A DNA stretch of 64,000 nucleotides from Bacteroidales bacterium (GTDB lineage Bacteria > Bacteroidota > Bacteroidia > Bacteroidales > M50B96). This document shows positions 33,332 to 42,520 of this stretch, piece by piece. The number at the start of each line of letters is the position of its first letter. The stretch's first letter is position 1. The notes beneath the pieces are model-generated. The model saw only the letters and a list, made by a program, of their open reading frames with translations, did no database searches and was not told the origin of the DNA. Location: positions 1 to 64,000 of the forward strand of contig JAIOYV010000027.1 of assembly GCA_021740905.1 (NCBI GenBank), given 5' to 3'. Made by a program: the position numbers and the translations under genes.

Positions 33332-35179
33332 ATGGCCAAAGAAGCAAAAATTATCGAGCTTGATAAAGTTGTAATCCGGTTCTCCGGCGACTCCGGTGAT
33401 GGGATGCAATTAACAGGCACTCTATTTTCCGACACATCTGCATTGATTGGGAACGATCTTGCTACGTTTCCTGATTACCCTGCCGAGATACGGGCCCCTC
33501 AGGGAACGGTAGGTGGCGTTTCTGGTTTTCAGGTACATCTGGGACATTCAAAAGTAAACACACCTGGCGATTATGCCGATGTACTGGTTGCCATGAACCC
33601 TGCCGCTCTGAAGGCTTCGTCGAAATGGACGAAAAGAGGTGGGACTATCATTGTGGATATTGATAGTTTCACTGAAAAAAACCTATTAAAAGCAGGGTAC
33701 AAGACCCAAGATCCTATTACTGAGGACAAACTTGGAGACTTCAATATTATCGAGGCGCCCATCTCATTATTGACAAAAGAATGTTTGAAAGAGTTCGGAT
33801 TGGATGCCAAGAGTGTCCTCCGAAGTAAAAATATGTTTGCCCTGGGCATGGTTTATTGGTTATTTAACAGGCCAATGGATCACACTTTGGCATTTTTTGA
33901 AAAGAAATTTAAGAAAATCCAGGTTGTAGTAGATGCCAATAAAGCTGTACTAAAAGCCGGATATAATTATGCTGAAACAATCGAGGCTTTAACACCTTCC
34001 TATCTGATTAAGCCAGCTGAGATTGCAAAGGGAACATACCGCTCCATCAACGGAAATACAGCAGCAGCATGGGGGTTGATTGCAGCTGCCGAGAAAGCTA
34101 ATCTTCCGCTCTTCCTTGGCTCTTACCCTATTACTCCCGCTACCGAAATTTTACAGGAATTGGCCGCTCGCAAAGATTTGGGTGTAAAAGTATTTCAGGC
34201 CGAAGATGAAATCGCAGGTATTTGTACCTCTATCGGGGCAAGTTTTGCAGGTTCGTTGGCAGCCACTTCCACTTCCGGCCCTGGACTTGCTTTAAAATCG
34301 GAAGCGATTGGATTAGCCGTAATTACAGAATTGCCATTGGTTGTCATCAATGTGCAACGCGGTGGCCCATCAACTGGTCTTCCTACTAAAACGGAACAAT
34401 CGGACTTAATGCAGGCATTGTATGGACGAAACGGCGAAAGCCCGGTTTGTGTAATAGCCTCGAGCACTCCTTCCAATTGTTTCTATTACTCATTTATGGC
34501 CGCGAAATTTGCCCTTGAGCACATGACCCCGGTTATTTTGTTAACCGATGGTTTCCTGGCCAATGGTTCCGAACCATGGAAAGTACCTTCAATGGCTGAT
34601 ATGCCTGAGATTAAACCACGTCTTGCTAATATTAATAATAAAGAGTACCAACCCTATTTGCGCGACGATGAAACCCTTGTAAGGGAATGGGCAAAACCAG
34701 GTATTGCCGGATTGGAACACCGTATTGGTGGCCTCGAAAAAATGAACATTACCGGTACCGTTTCTTATGTACCCGAAAACCATGAGGTAATGAGCAACAT
34801 CCGGGAAGAAAAAATAAAACGGATCGAAAATTATATCCCACTACTTGAAACCGAAGGTGATGAGTCTGGTGAAGTACTTGTTGTTGGATGGGGTGGCACT
34901 TACGGCCATTTAATCAGCACCGTAGAACTTATGCGTGCGGAAGGCAAATCGGTTAGCCTGGCACATTTCAACTACATAAACCCATTGCCTAAAAATACGG
35001 CAGAGGTGTTTAGTAAATTCAAAAAGATTGTGGTTTGTGAAATCAACCTGGGGCAATTTGCCAGTTACTTGCGCATGAAACACCAGAGTTTTCATTATCA
35101 TCAAATCAATAAGGTACAAGGCTTACCCTTTACAGTTCAGGAATTGAAAGAAAAAATCGAAAAAATATTGGAGGCATAA
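33332..35179 (+). CDS. korA: 2-oxoglutarate (2-oxoacid):ferredoxin oxidoreductase, alpha subunit
   Basis: 615 residues fusing the gamma-like domain (about 1-190, FSGDSGDGMQLTGTLFSDTSA) with the alpha domain (GSYPITPATEILQELAA at about 265, FQAEDEIAGICTSIGASFAG, TSTSGPGLALKSEAIGLAV). With KorB it makes an acyl-CoA from a 2-oxoacid using CoA and ferredoxin; the fused form is typical of Bacteroidota 2-oxoglutarate enzymes. korB starts 2 bases after its stop. The oxygen-sensitive chemistry suggests an anaerobic or microaerobic cell. Confidence 0.92.
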   Translation: MAKEAKIIELDKVVIRFSGDSGDGMQLTGTLFSDTSALIGNDLATFPDYPAEIRAPQGTVGGVSGFQVHLGHSKVNTPGDYADVLVAMNPAALKASSKWTKRGGTIIVDIDSFTEKNLLKAGYKTQDPITEDKLGDFNIIEAPISLLTKECLKEFGLDAKSVLRSKNMFALGMVYWLFNRPMDHTLAFFEKKFKKIQVVVDANKAVLKAGYNYAETIEALTPSYLIKPAEIAKGTYRSINGNTAAAWGLIAAAEKANLPLFLGSYPITPATEILQELAARKDLGVKVFQAEDEIAGICTSIGASFAGSLAATSTSGPGLALKSEAIGLAVITELPLVVINVQRGGPSTGLPTKTEQSDLMQALYGRNGESPVCVIASSTPSNCFYYSFMAAKFALEHMTPVILLTDGFLANGSEPWKVPSMADMPEIKPRLANINNKEYQPYLRDDETLVREWAKPGIAGLEHRIGGLEKMNITGTVSYVPENHEVMSNIREEKIKRIENYIPLLETEGDESGEVLVVGWGGTYGHLISTVELMRAEGKSVSLAHFNYINPLPKNTAEVFSKFKKIVVCEINLGQFASYLRMKHQSFHYHQINKVQGLPFTVQELKEKIEKILEA

Positions 35180-35181
35180 TC

Positions 35182-36198
35182 ATGGAAGTACAAGAATTAC
35201 AACTTACCGCAAAAGATTTTAAAAGCGATCAGGAAGTACGCTGGTGTCCGGGTTGTGGCGACCATGCCGTGTTGAATGCCGTTCAGAAAGCCATGGCCGA
35301 ATTGGGCATTGCACGCGAGCAGTTTGCCGTAATTTCAGGGATTGGCTGTTCGTCGAGGTTTCCTTATTACATGAATACGTATGCATTTCACAGCATACAT
35401 GGCCGTGCTGGTGCTATTGCTTCGGGGGTGAAAACTGCCAACCCTTCGCTTTGTGTGTGGCAGATCACAGGTGACGGCGATGCCCTTGCTATTGGTGGAA
35501 ACCATTTCATCCATGAGATCAGGAGAAATATCGATCTCAACCTGATCCTCTTCAACAATGAGATTTATGGTTTGACCAAAGGACAATATTCACCTACAAC
35601 CAAGGAAGGAAAGATAACCAAATCTTCACCCTTCGGAACCGTTGAGTCACCCTTTAAACCAGGCCAATTGGTGATCGGATCGTCGGGGAAGTTTTTTGCC
35701 CGGACCCTGGATACCAATATCAAGCATACCACCCAGATTATGATTGAAGCCGCCACATTTAGAGGTACTTCGGTTGTCGAGGTGTTGCAGAATTGTGTGA
35801 TCTATGCCGATAAAATTCATGCTGAGATAACCGACAAGCAATTTAAGAATGAGCGTCAATTGTTTCTCGAACATGGAAAACCGATGATATTTGGCGACAA
35901 CAACGACAAAGGGATTATTTTGCGTGGTATGCACCTCGAAGTAGTAGAAATTGGGAAAGATGGAGTTACCGAAGCAGACTTGCTTGTGCACGATGCCAAA
36001 TCGGAAAACCCTTTCATTCAGATGATGCTGGTAAATATGGGCTTGCCCAATTTCCCGGTTGCTTTTGGTGTAATCAGGGCTGTTGAGTCAGCTACTTATG
36101 ACCAAAAAGTAGAGAGGCAGATTCGCGACGTTCAGGCCACAACAAAAATAAAGTGCATGGATGATTTACTTCGAAGTGGATCGACCTGGGAGGTTTAA
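35182..36198 (+). CDS. korB: 2-oxoglutarate (2-oxoacid):ferredoxin oxidoreductase, beta subunit
   Basis: 338 residues: thiamine-pyrophosphate subunit with the cluster motif WCPGCGDHAVLNAV near residue 22 and the TPP/Mg motif GDGDALAIGGNH followed by NLILFNNEIYGLTKGQYSPT. GIGCSSRFPYYMNTYAFHSIHGRA is also family-typical. It is the second gene of the korAB operon and ends at a terminator 40 bases downstream. Exact substrate is inferred from the family. Confidence 0.93.
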   Translation: MEVQELQLTAKDFKSDQEVRWCPGCGDHAVLNAVQKAMAELGIAREQFAVISGIGCSSRFPYYMNTYAFHSIHGRAGAIASGVKTANPSLCVWQITGDGDALAIGGNHFIHEIRRNIDLNLILFNNEIYGLTKGQYSPTTKEGKITKSSPFGTVESPFKPGQLVIGSSGKFFARTLDTNIKHTTQIMIEAATFRGTSVVEVLQNCVIYADKIHAEITDKQFKNERQLFLEHGKPMIFGDNNDKGIILRGMHLEVVEIGKDGVTEADLLVHDAKSENPFIQMMLVNMGLPNFPVAFGVIRAVESATYDQKVERQIRDVQATTKIKCMDDLLRSGSTWEV

Positions 36199-36239
36199 CA
36201 AATGGACTAATCATTAATTTCATATATATAGATTGAAAG

Positions 36240-36268
36240 AGCTTCGAATTTTCGGGGCTTTTTTTTTG
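36240..36268 (+). terminator. Terminator after korAB
   Basis: AGCTTCGA pairs with TCGGGGCT using G-T pairs over a 4-base loop and runs into ten T residues. Confidence 0.75.
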
Positions 36269-36493
36269 CTCAATAAATGGGTCGTTGGCATTCTACAGTG
36301 TTCAACCTATCTGCTTTATTTATTAGTTCGATAAGCTTTTGAAGTGGTGCCTGGTGTTGATTCTGGAAGCTCGGAGACTGTCAAATTTTCTTTTAGGTTG
36401 TCAGCATGTCACCAATTTTTCATTGGCATTTATTTTGAAAAATGTGGTGTCGAAATTAATTATATGTCTAACTAAAAAATGGAGGATTAAATC

Positions 36494-36931
36494 ATGACAC
36501 TTGCAAGATTTCAAAACCAGCTCCCGTCGTTGTTCGACCGTTTTTTTGAAGGCGATTTATTCGACTGGTCGAACAGGCATTTCTCGAACACCAACACTAC
36601 TTTGCCTGCCGTAAATATAAAGGAAAGTAGCGATGTGTTTGAAGTTGAAATGGCCGCTCCCGGGTTGACGAAAAAAGATTTTCGCATCGATCTGCACAAC
36701 GACACATTGACGATCTCTTCGGAGAAAGAAAACAAAAGTGAATCGAAGGAAGATGGAGGCTTTACCCGTCGTGAGTTTAGCTATCAGTCGTTCAACCGTT
36801 CGTTCAACCTGCCCAATATTGTCGACAGCGACAAGATAAAGGCCAAGTACGACAACGGCATCCTGACGGTTCTCATCCCCAAACGGGAAGAAGCCAAACC
36901 CAAACCGGCAAAACAGATTGCCATTGCATAA
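36494..36931 (+). CDS. Small heat shock protein Hsp20
   Basis: 145 residues with an alpha-crystallin domain at about 40-130 (LPAVNIKESSDVFEVEMAAPGLTKKDFRIDL, DTLTISSEKE, YDNGILTVLIPKRE). ATP-independent holdase chaperone forming oligomers in the cytoplasm. The C-terminal KPAKQIAIA keeps the I-x-I-type tail used for oligomer assembly. Single-gene unit ending in a strong terminator. Confidence 0.94.
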   Translation: MTLARFQNQLPSLFDRFFEGDLFDWSNRHFSNTNTTLPAVNIKESSDVFEVEMAAPGLTKKDFRIDLHNDTLTISSEKENKSESKEDGGFTRREFSYQSFNRSFNLPNIVDSDKIKAKYDNGILTVLIPKREEAKPKPAKQIAIA

Positions 36932-36939
36932 TGGAAATT

Positions 36940-36963
36940 GCCCCGATTATTTCGGGGCTTTTT
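36940..36963 (+). terminator. Terminator after hsp20
   Basis: GCCCCGA pairs with TCGGGGC over a 5-base loop, followed by TTTTT. It also lies just past the stop of the convergent gene at 36971 and may serve both. Confidence 0.88.
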
Positions 36964-36970
36964 CATTTCA

Positions 36971-38176
36971 TCAAAAAATATTATACCCAAAAATTAGGGA
37001 TATCGACCGGTAATCGCTGAAATAATGGACGTAACTGGTAATTATATCGCGGCTTGTGCCATACCGTAATTCGCAGCTATATTTATTCTTGTAGCAATAT
37101 CCAGCACCAAAAATTTCGTTGTATGAAGTTCGGATCTCGATTCCACCAACACCAATTTTAGAATCGAAAGGAATATCAATAAAAACAATACCTCCCGATA
37201 AAAATATTTTTGAATTGAAATTTAAATACATGCTGTGCTTGATCCCTATTTGCAACTCGATGGAATTATAATGAATACTGTTTGAATTATAATGATTGGG
37301 TTTTTCCGCTTGGTAAGATTGATAGGTCGGTTCGATAAAAATTGCCCATTTGTTTTTATTGAATGGAAATATAAACTCAGCCTCAAACCCAATACTAAAA
37401 TTCAATTTACTGCCATAATCTACATTTTGAGCCTGGTTATATGAATTTCCAATAGACAGGGTTGCCCGTTTCAATCCAGGTCTTAGGTATAGGTTGAAAG
37501 CATCCCTTTTCTGTTTTTCTTCAAAGTTTATAAAATCGGAGTGCACACAGGTATTGTACTTTTCAAAAACCCTGATCAAAGCATCATTTTTATATTTGGT
37601 ATTTTTAATCTCCTCGCGAGTGATGCATGAACATTTCAAATCGCTGTAAAGCTGCGATTTGTAGCTATTGTTTGAGGCAACCTCATGATAAGGTGTCAGA
37701 TACTGTTTGTGTACAAGTTGGGCCACTTCAGAATTATTTACACTATAGAAATAGCGGATTTCCTTACCTGCCGAAAATAAACTTGCGCTACCCTCAATAA
37801 TCACTTTTAAAAACAAGGTTTCTTCCGTAAAGATCGGTTCTTTCTCCTCGGTCATCTGGGAGATGGATTCGCTCGATTGTTCTATTTCAACAGTAAAACG
37901 CCGGTACTTCAAACCGGAAACCCCAAATTCTTTGATCTCGTTAACATCTGCAACTTTAGCTTCGGAAGATCCTGTCAGTTGGTATTCAATTTCATTTGGA
38001 GGTGTTTTCCAATCATGATTTTTGATGAGACATTCTGTTTTCTTATCGTTGTTGTCGATAAAATACCCCTTCTCAAAAATCACTTGCCCCATAGTATCAA
38101 TCGAAAGGATCAAAAGTAAAATCAAAAGATATATGACCTTTGAGCTATTTTGCGATTTTCTTTGCACTTCAATCAT
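36971..38176 (-). CDS. Secreted outer-membrane-barrel-like protein, function unknown
   Basis: 401 residues; hydrophobic segment 14-30 ends MGQ, a probable signal peptide. The N-terminal part (VIFEKGYFIDNNDKKTECLIKN) resembles a Bacteroidota family that opens with a small beta domain. The second half alternates hydrophobic and aromatic residues as in a beta-barrel (FSIGFEAEFIFPF, WAIFIEPTYQSYQ, SMYLNFNSKIFLSGG) and ends in LIFGYNIF with terminal Phe, a typical outer-membrane signature. A shorter relative in layout lies at 58212. No function assigned. Confidence 0.68.
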   Translation of the reverse strand: MIEVQRKSQNSSKVIYLLILLLILSIDTMGQVIFEKGYFIDNNDKKTECLIKNHDWKTPPNEIEYQLTGSSEAKVADVNEIKEFGVSGLKYRRFTVEIEQSSESISQMTEEKEPIFTEETLFLKVIIEGSASLFSAGKEIRYFYSVNNSEVAQLVHKQYLTPYHEVASNNSYKSQLYSDLKCSCITREEIKNTKYKNDALIRVFEKYNTCVHSDFINFEEKQKRDAFNLYLRPGLKRATLSIGNSYNQAQNVDYGSKLNFSIGFEAEFIFPFNKNKWAIFIEPTYQSYQAEKPNHYNSNSIHYNSIELQIGIKHSMYLNFNSKIFLSGGIVFIDIPFDSKIGVGGIEIRTSYNEIFGAGYCYKNKYSCELRYGTSRDIITSYVHYFSDYRSISLIFGYNIF

Positions 38177-38253
38177 AGTGTTTTCGAATGAAGTTTTGTT
38201 CGTATCTTTTGTGAGAGACCTATTTTAAAGTTTCGCATGAGCCAAATGCTTTT

Positions 38254-40317
38254 TTAATTTATCACCACTTTTTTACATTCCACTTTCCCTTTCGACTGAA
38301 TTTTTAGAATAAAGATGCCTGATCCAAGTTTGCTCACATCCAATTCCATCCTGTTTAGGTTTTGGAATTTTGATGACAATACTTGCTGGCCTGTTAGGTT
38401 GAACATGTCGATGAGGATTTCACCTGGAAGGTCCTTTTCTGTGGAAATGGTGATTTTATCATAGGCTGGATTTGGATATAAAACATATATAGCCGCGAGA
38501 GGAGGAAATTCATCCACTGAAATTTCATCGTCGGTTGACATTCTAATTATACATCCATAAGTTCCTGCCAGATAACAAGTCTTTGAATTAGGAAAGACTA
38601 TGGAATTAAAGTCATTGGCTGAAGTAGAATATGTTAATGTATACAAACTCCAACTATCACCTCCATCTGCTGTTTTAAGTATAGTTTTATTTTCACCAGC
38701 GACATAAGCTACATTGTAACTATTAAGACTTATATCCAATAACTTTTCCGTATTTTCATTTTCCAACAAAATCCAATTTTCGCCGCCATCAATGGTTTTA
38801 ATTATTGTTCCACCATAGCCAACAGCAAAACCATATAGCTCATCTAAAAATCGAACCGAACATAATTGTTGTCCTACTCCTGTTGGTAGATCGTACCAGG
38901 TCATCCCCCCATCAACAGATTTTAAAAAAATGCCGTATCCGCCTACAACAACAGCTATATTTGAGTCTATTAATTGAATTGATAGTAAATCCTGTGTTGT
39001 ACCACTATTTAATACAGCCCACGTTGTGCCACCATCCGTAGATTTAACAATAACTCCATCATCACCTACAGCGAATCCTATACTATTATCAATAAAATCA
39101 ACAGATCGTAAGATTTTGTTTGTTGATGAGGGTAGAGTAATCCAGGTATTACCTCCATTAATTGTCCTCCGAGCAGCACCTGATTCTCCAACAATATAAC
39201 CTGTTTGTAAGTCAACAAAATGAACAGAATAATAATCATTATGACTTCCACTATTCAATTCAAACCAACTTTCCTCTTGATAATCATATTTTAATAGCGT
39301 TCCAAAATGACCTACAGCAAATCCAGTTGAGTCATTTAGAAAACAAACTGATTCTAAATGTTGAGTCACCCCCTTTGATATTTTCATCCATGTGTTCCCA
39401 CCATCCCCGGATTTAAGAATTACACCTGCATTTCCAATCGCATAAACATTATTCAAATTATCAATTGAGACTGCCCATAGATGATGAGATGTACCACTAT
39501 TCACATTTGTCCAATTCTGACCAGAATTAGAAGTTTTAAATATTTTGCCATTAGATCCTACACCAAATCCAATATATTCATTTTTAAAACAAATTGCCAA
39601 TATAGGGTCGGTTGTTCCAAGCGAAATATCTATCCAATTATTCCCAGCATCGACTGTTTTCAGAATTCTTCCATTATATCCTGCGATATATCCCAGGGAA
39701 TCATTTATAAAATAGACTGAAGTAAACCCATCGGAAACACCACTTGAAAGGGGGAACCAACTATTGCCTGAATTCGTGGACTTTAATACTATTCCACCAC
39801 TTCCAACGATGTATGCATCATTATTGGGTGTAAAACAAATTGAATTTAATTCTTCATTTGTTCCACTGGATATTAGACTCCACCAATTCCCCCCATTTAC
39901 AGTTTTTATTATATACCCCATTGGTCCTATTGCAACTCCTGTAATAGAATTCAGAAAATAAAAATCATTAATATTATCATAAATGTATGGCACTGTAGAT
40001 GAAATCGTCCAATTCTGTCCCCCATCTGTTGTAATTGAAATACTATTCCCGCCTGATGCGAATCCAATATTTGAATCAATAAACTGAATCGAACTCAAAT
40101 TTATAAATGAGATGTTATATGTTGAATTCCATGTAATTCCTTCATCATTTGTCTTTAGTATTGTGCCGAGTTCTCCTGCAATATAGCCAGTGCCATCATC
40201 TAAAAAAGTCATTGAAGTCAGGTTATTCCCTTGTGGCAAAGGATTCTGCCATTCCCACTGCGAAGAAGCAAATATCGGAACCAGTAGGAAACAAATCAGA
40301 AAGGATAGATTTTTCAT
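38254..40317 (-). CDS. T9SS-secreted YCF48/BNR-repeat protein
   Basis: 687 residues from MKNLSFLICF; the signal peptide ends FASSQ. About fourteen 40-45-residue repeats of the form SVHFVDLQTGYIVGESGA followed by a GG-TW strand (TINGGNTWITL) form one or two beta-propellers like the photosystem assembly factor YCF48. The last 80 residues are a type A T9SS sorting domain (YPNPAYDKITIST ... GIFILKIQS ... KKVVIN). Surface-displayed or released; ligand unknown. Confidence 0.87.
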   Translation of the reverse strand: MKNLSFLICFLLVPIFASSQWEWQNPLPQGNNLTSMTFLDDGTGYIAGELGTILKTNDEGITWNSTYNISFINLSSIQFIDSNIGFASGGNSISITTDGGQNWTISSTVPYIYDNINDFYFLNSITGVAIGPMGYIIKTVNGGNWWSLISSGTNEELNSICFTPNNDAYIVGSGGIVLKSTNSGNSWFPLSSGVSDGFTSVYFINDSLGYIAGYNGRILKTVDAGNNWIDISLGTTDPILAICFKNEYIGFGVGSNGKIFKTSNSGQNWTNVNSGTSHHLWAVSIDNLNNVYAIGNAGVILKSGDGGNTWMKISKGVTQHLESVCFLNDSTGFAVGHFGTLLKYDYQEESWFELNSGSHNDYYSVHFVDLQTGYIVGESGAARRTINGGNTWITLPSSTNKILRSVDFIDNSIGFAVGDDGVIVKSTDGGTTWAVLNSGTTQDLLSIQLIDSNIAVVVGGYGIFLKSVDGGMTWYDLPTGVGQQLCSVRFLDELYGFAVGYGGTIIKTIDGGENWILLENENTEKLLDISLNSYNVAYVAGENKTILKTADGGDSWSLYTLTYSTSANDFNSIVFPNSKTCYLAGTYGCIIRMSTDDEISVDEFPPLAAIYVLYPNPAYDKITISTEKDLPGEILIDMFNLTGQQVLSSKFQNLNRMELDVSKLGSGIFILKIQSKGKVECKKVVIN

Positions 40318-40633
40318 AGCTGCTAGAATAAGGTTTGTTTTGTATGATTTCAAAAAGCTGCATAAAAGTAAATCTTTTTATCTGTTTAGAAAAAGATAAT
40401 TGCAAAATTGCCTTTCCTTCAGCGGGGGCTTCGCTTTGAGCGAAACCCTCGCTTGCTATTGGGTTCTGTCCCAGTCACCGGGTGAATTATTTGTAAATGA
40501 ACTATAAAGATTAAAACATCCTGACTTTTTATTAAAAACTCACCCGGTGACTTGTATGTACGCAGAGTCGGAGTGCGACTTTAAGTCGCACCCCTACTAT
40601 CACAACAACCATAAATTTTCGTAATTTCGTGCT
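40318..40633. repeat. Palindrome cluster upstream of the AbiEii module
   Basis: Three structures: a hairpin GCGGGGGCTTCGC/GCGAAACCCTCGC at 40422-40452; a perfect 13-bp inverted repeat AGTCACCGGGTGA (40473-40485) and TCACCCGGTGACT (40540-40552); and GTGCGACTT/AAGTCGCAC at 40573-40591, of a type found as REP elements in Bacteroidota. They lie between two start regions and could be mobile-element remnants or control sites for the module at 40634. Confidence 0.7.
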
Positions 40634-40930
40634 ATGAAAAACAAACCCGTATTCAATAAGCGCATATTTTGGGATGTCGATTTCGATAAGCTCGACTACG
40701 ATGCCAAAGCCAACTTTGTGATCGAACGGGTCTTCGAGCGCGGCGATGTGGACGACATCCGCCAATGCCGCCGATACTATGGCGACGAAAAAGTGACCCA
40801 AGCACTTTTGCACGCAAAGTTTTTACCCCTACATACCATTCATTTTGCCAGTGCCATAATTGATAAACCAATAGAACAATTCCGATGCTATATACTTCGA
40901 CAGTTGAACCCGTCACTTTTTCCTTATTAA
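40634..40930 (+). CDS. DUF6922-like protein, putative antitoxin of an AbiEii-type module
   Basis: 98 residues (NKRIFWDVDFDKLDYDAKANFVIERVFERGDVDD ... CRRYYGD). Small proteins of this kind precede AbiEii nucleotidyltransferases in many Bacteroidota, where they are presumed antitoxins. Here the two genes overlap by 46 bases in different frames, so expression is tightly coupled. Antitoxin role is inferred from position. Confidence 0.7.
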   Translation: MKNKPVFNKRIFWDVDFDKLDYDAKANFVIERVFERGDVDDIRQCRRYYGDEKVTQALLHAKFLPLHTIHFASAIIDKPIEQFRCYILRQLNPSLFPY

Positions 40931-41511
40931 AGAGGTTGATGGAATTGCCTTCCCTGATGAATTTTTCTTTGGTTGGGGGAACGGCTTTGTCGCTTCGATA
41001 TGGTCACCGCAGTTCTATTGACTTAGATTTATTCTTCCATGAGAAATTCACACACGAAACAATAATTTCGGAATTGGAAAATGAATTTGGAGATGATTTT
41101 GATTATAAAAAGCTGCACACCCATTTCGGAATATTCTGTTTCTTAAAGAATGTAAAGGTTGATTTAGTTTATTTCCCACATCTGCCGATTGAAACTTTTT
41201 ATATTGAAGAAAAGATTAGGTTTTATAGTAAAGCTGATATTGCCGCCATGAAAATACAGGCCATTTTGGGTAGGGCAAAGAAGAAGGTTTTCTGGGACTT
41301 ACATGAATTGCTTCAACATTTTTCGCTTCAGCAATTAATGGATTGGCATAAACAGAAGTATCCCAATCAAATGTTGGCCATAAGTATTCCACATGCCATT
41401 ACCTATTTTGCCGATGCCGATGAAAGTGAGGCACCGGTTAGTTTCAAAGGACAAACCTGGGAGAAGATAAAAAAAGACCTTTCGAAAATTGTGAGTGATT
41501 ATCTGCGGTAA
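40885..41511 (+). CDS. AbiEii/AbiGii-type nucleotidyltransferase
   Basis: 208 residues. The nucleotidyltransferase core is clear: NFSLVGGTALSLRYGHRSSIDLDLFF carries the GG-x-AL and D-x-D motifs, followed by VDLVYFPH (third acidic position) and FYSKADIAAMKIQAILGRAKKKVFWDLHELL. The family provides toxins of type IV toxin-antitoxin and abortive-infection systems, modifying tRNA or NTP pools. Active-site residues appear intact. It starts inside the upstream gene. Confidence 0.82.
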   Translation: MLYTSTVEPVTFSLLKRLMELPSLMNFSLVGGTALSLRYGHRSSIDLDLFFHEKFTHETIISELENEFGDDFDYKKLHTHFGIFCFLKNVKVDLVYFPHLPIETFYIEEKIRFYSKADIAAMKIQAILGRAKKKVFWDLHELLQHFSLQQLMDWHKQKYPNQMLAISIPHAITYFADADESEAPVSFKGQTWEKIKKDLSKIVSDYLR

Positions 41512-41597
41512 TGCAACTCTCAGTTGAGCCACCACCATGATTTATCATGGTGGATTACCGGGATACAGTATCGACAATCAAGATTACATCCACACCC

Positions 41598-42470
41598 ATG
41601 ATCAAACACATCACAGCAAAAAGCATCCTCTCGCCCCTCAAAAACGGCCCCGATCCCTGGTTCGGCATATCCTACAACATGAACCTGTACCGGGGCTGCC
41701 AGCACCAGTGCATCTACTGCGATTCGCGAAGCGAGTGCTACCAAATCGAAAACTTTGCCGACATCATGATAAAAGAAAATGCCATTCAATTGCTGACCAA
41801 ACAGCTTCGTGGCAAACGAAAAAAAGGCACCATTGGCACCGGCAGCATGAACGACCCCTACATGCCCATCGAAGCCAGGACCTGCCTAACACAACAAGCC
41901 TTGAAAACCATCCTGCATTTCCGGTTTCCTCTCCACATCCTTACCAAAAGTGACCTGGTGCTGCGCGATGAGAAGTTGATAAAAGAAATCGGTAGGATAT
42001 ATTCGGCGGTTTCGTTTACCATCACTACTGCCGATGATCAGCTTTCAAAAATTATTGAGCCGGGTGCACCTGAATCATCCAGACGGTTTAGGGCCATCAG
42101 GGAACTTTCGCTGCAAGGAATTTACACTGGTATTTTGCTGATGCCCGTTCTCCCCTTCATCACCGATCATAAAGAAAACATCGAGGCAGTAGTGCGAAAA
42201 GGAAAAGAGGCCGGGGCAAAATACATTGTGACCGCCATGGGCATGACCAACCGCACCGGTCAACGCGAGTATTATTTCAATAAGCTGGACAAGCACTTCC
42301 CGGGTATCAAACAAAAATACATCGACCGGTTTGGTGATGATTATAATTGCCCACTAGAATATCACAAGGAACTATATTCCCATTTCAAGAGATTATGTGC
42401 AGAAAATGACATGCCTGTGAAGATGAAGTTTTTCGAAGATGTCCGGAATGAGCAGATGAAGTTGTTTTAA
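41598..42470 (+). CDS. SPL-family radical SAM protein
   Basis: 290 residues from MIKHITAK. The cluster motif CQHQCIYCD (C-x3-C-x2-C) sits at about residue 34, preceded by YNMNLYRGC, and followed by GTGSMNDPYMPIE, LTKSDLVLRD and SFTITTADDQL, typical of the SplB-like COG1533 family. Its reaction is unknown; it lacks the features that would make it a true spore photoproduct lyase in a non-sporulating lineage. The frame is open earlier, but the family N-terminus begins at 41598. Confidence 0.85.
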   Translation: MIKHITAKSILSPLKNGPDPWFGISYNMNLYRGCQHQCIYCDSRSECYQIENFADIMIKENAIQLLTKQLRGKRKKGTIGTGSMNDPYMPIEARTCLTQQALKTILHFRFPLHILTKSDLVLRDEKLIKEIGRIYSAVSFTITTADDQLSKIIEPGAPESSRRFRAIRELSLQGIYTGILLMPVLPFITDHKENIEAVVRKGKEAGAKYIVTAMGMTNRTGQREYYFNKLDKHFPGIKQKYIDRFGDDYNCPLEYHKELYSHFKRLCAENDMPVKMKFFEDVRNEQMKLF

Positions 42471-42520
42471 TAAAGTTTATCAATCACTGTTGATATGAAC
42501 TTCATATTGCTCTGAAAGAG

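Noticed and set aside
41598-42470. Spore photoproduct lyase
   Set aside because: Family resemblance only; the COG1533 group is broad and a Bacteroidota cell makes no such spores.
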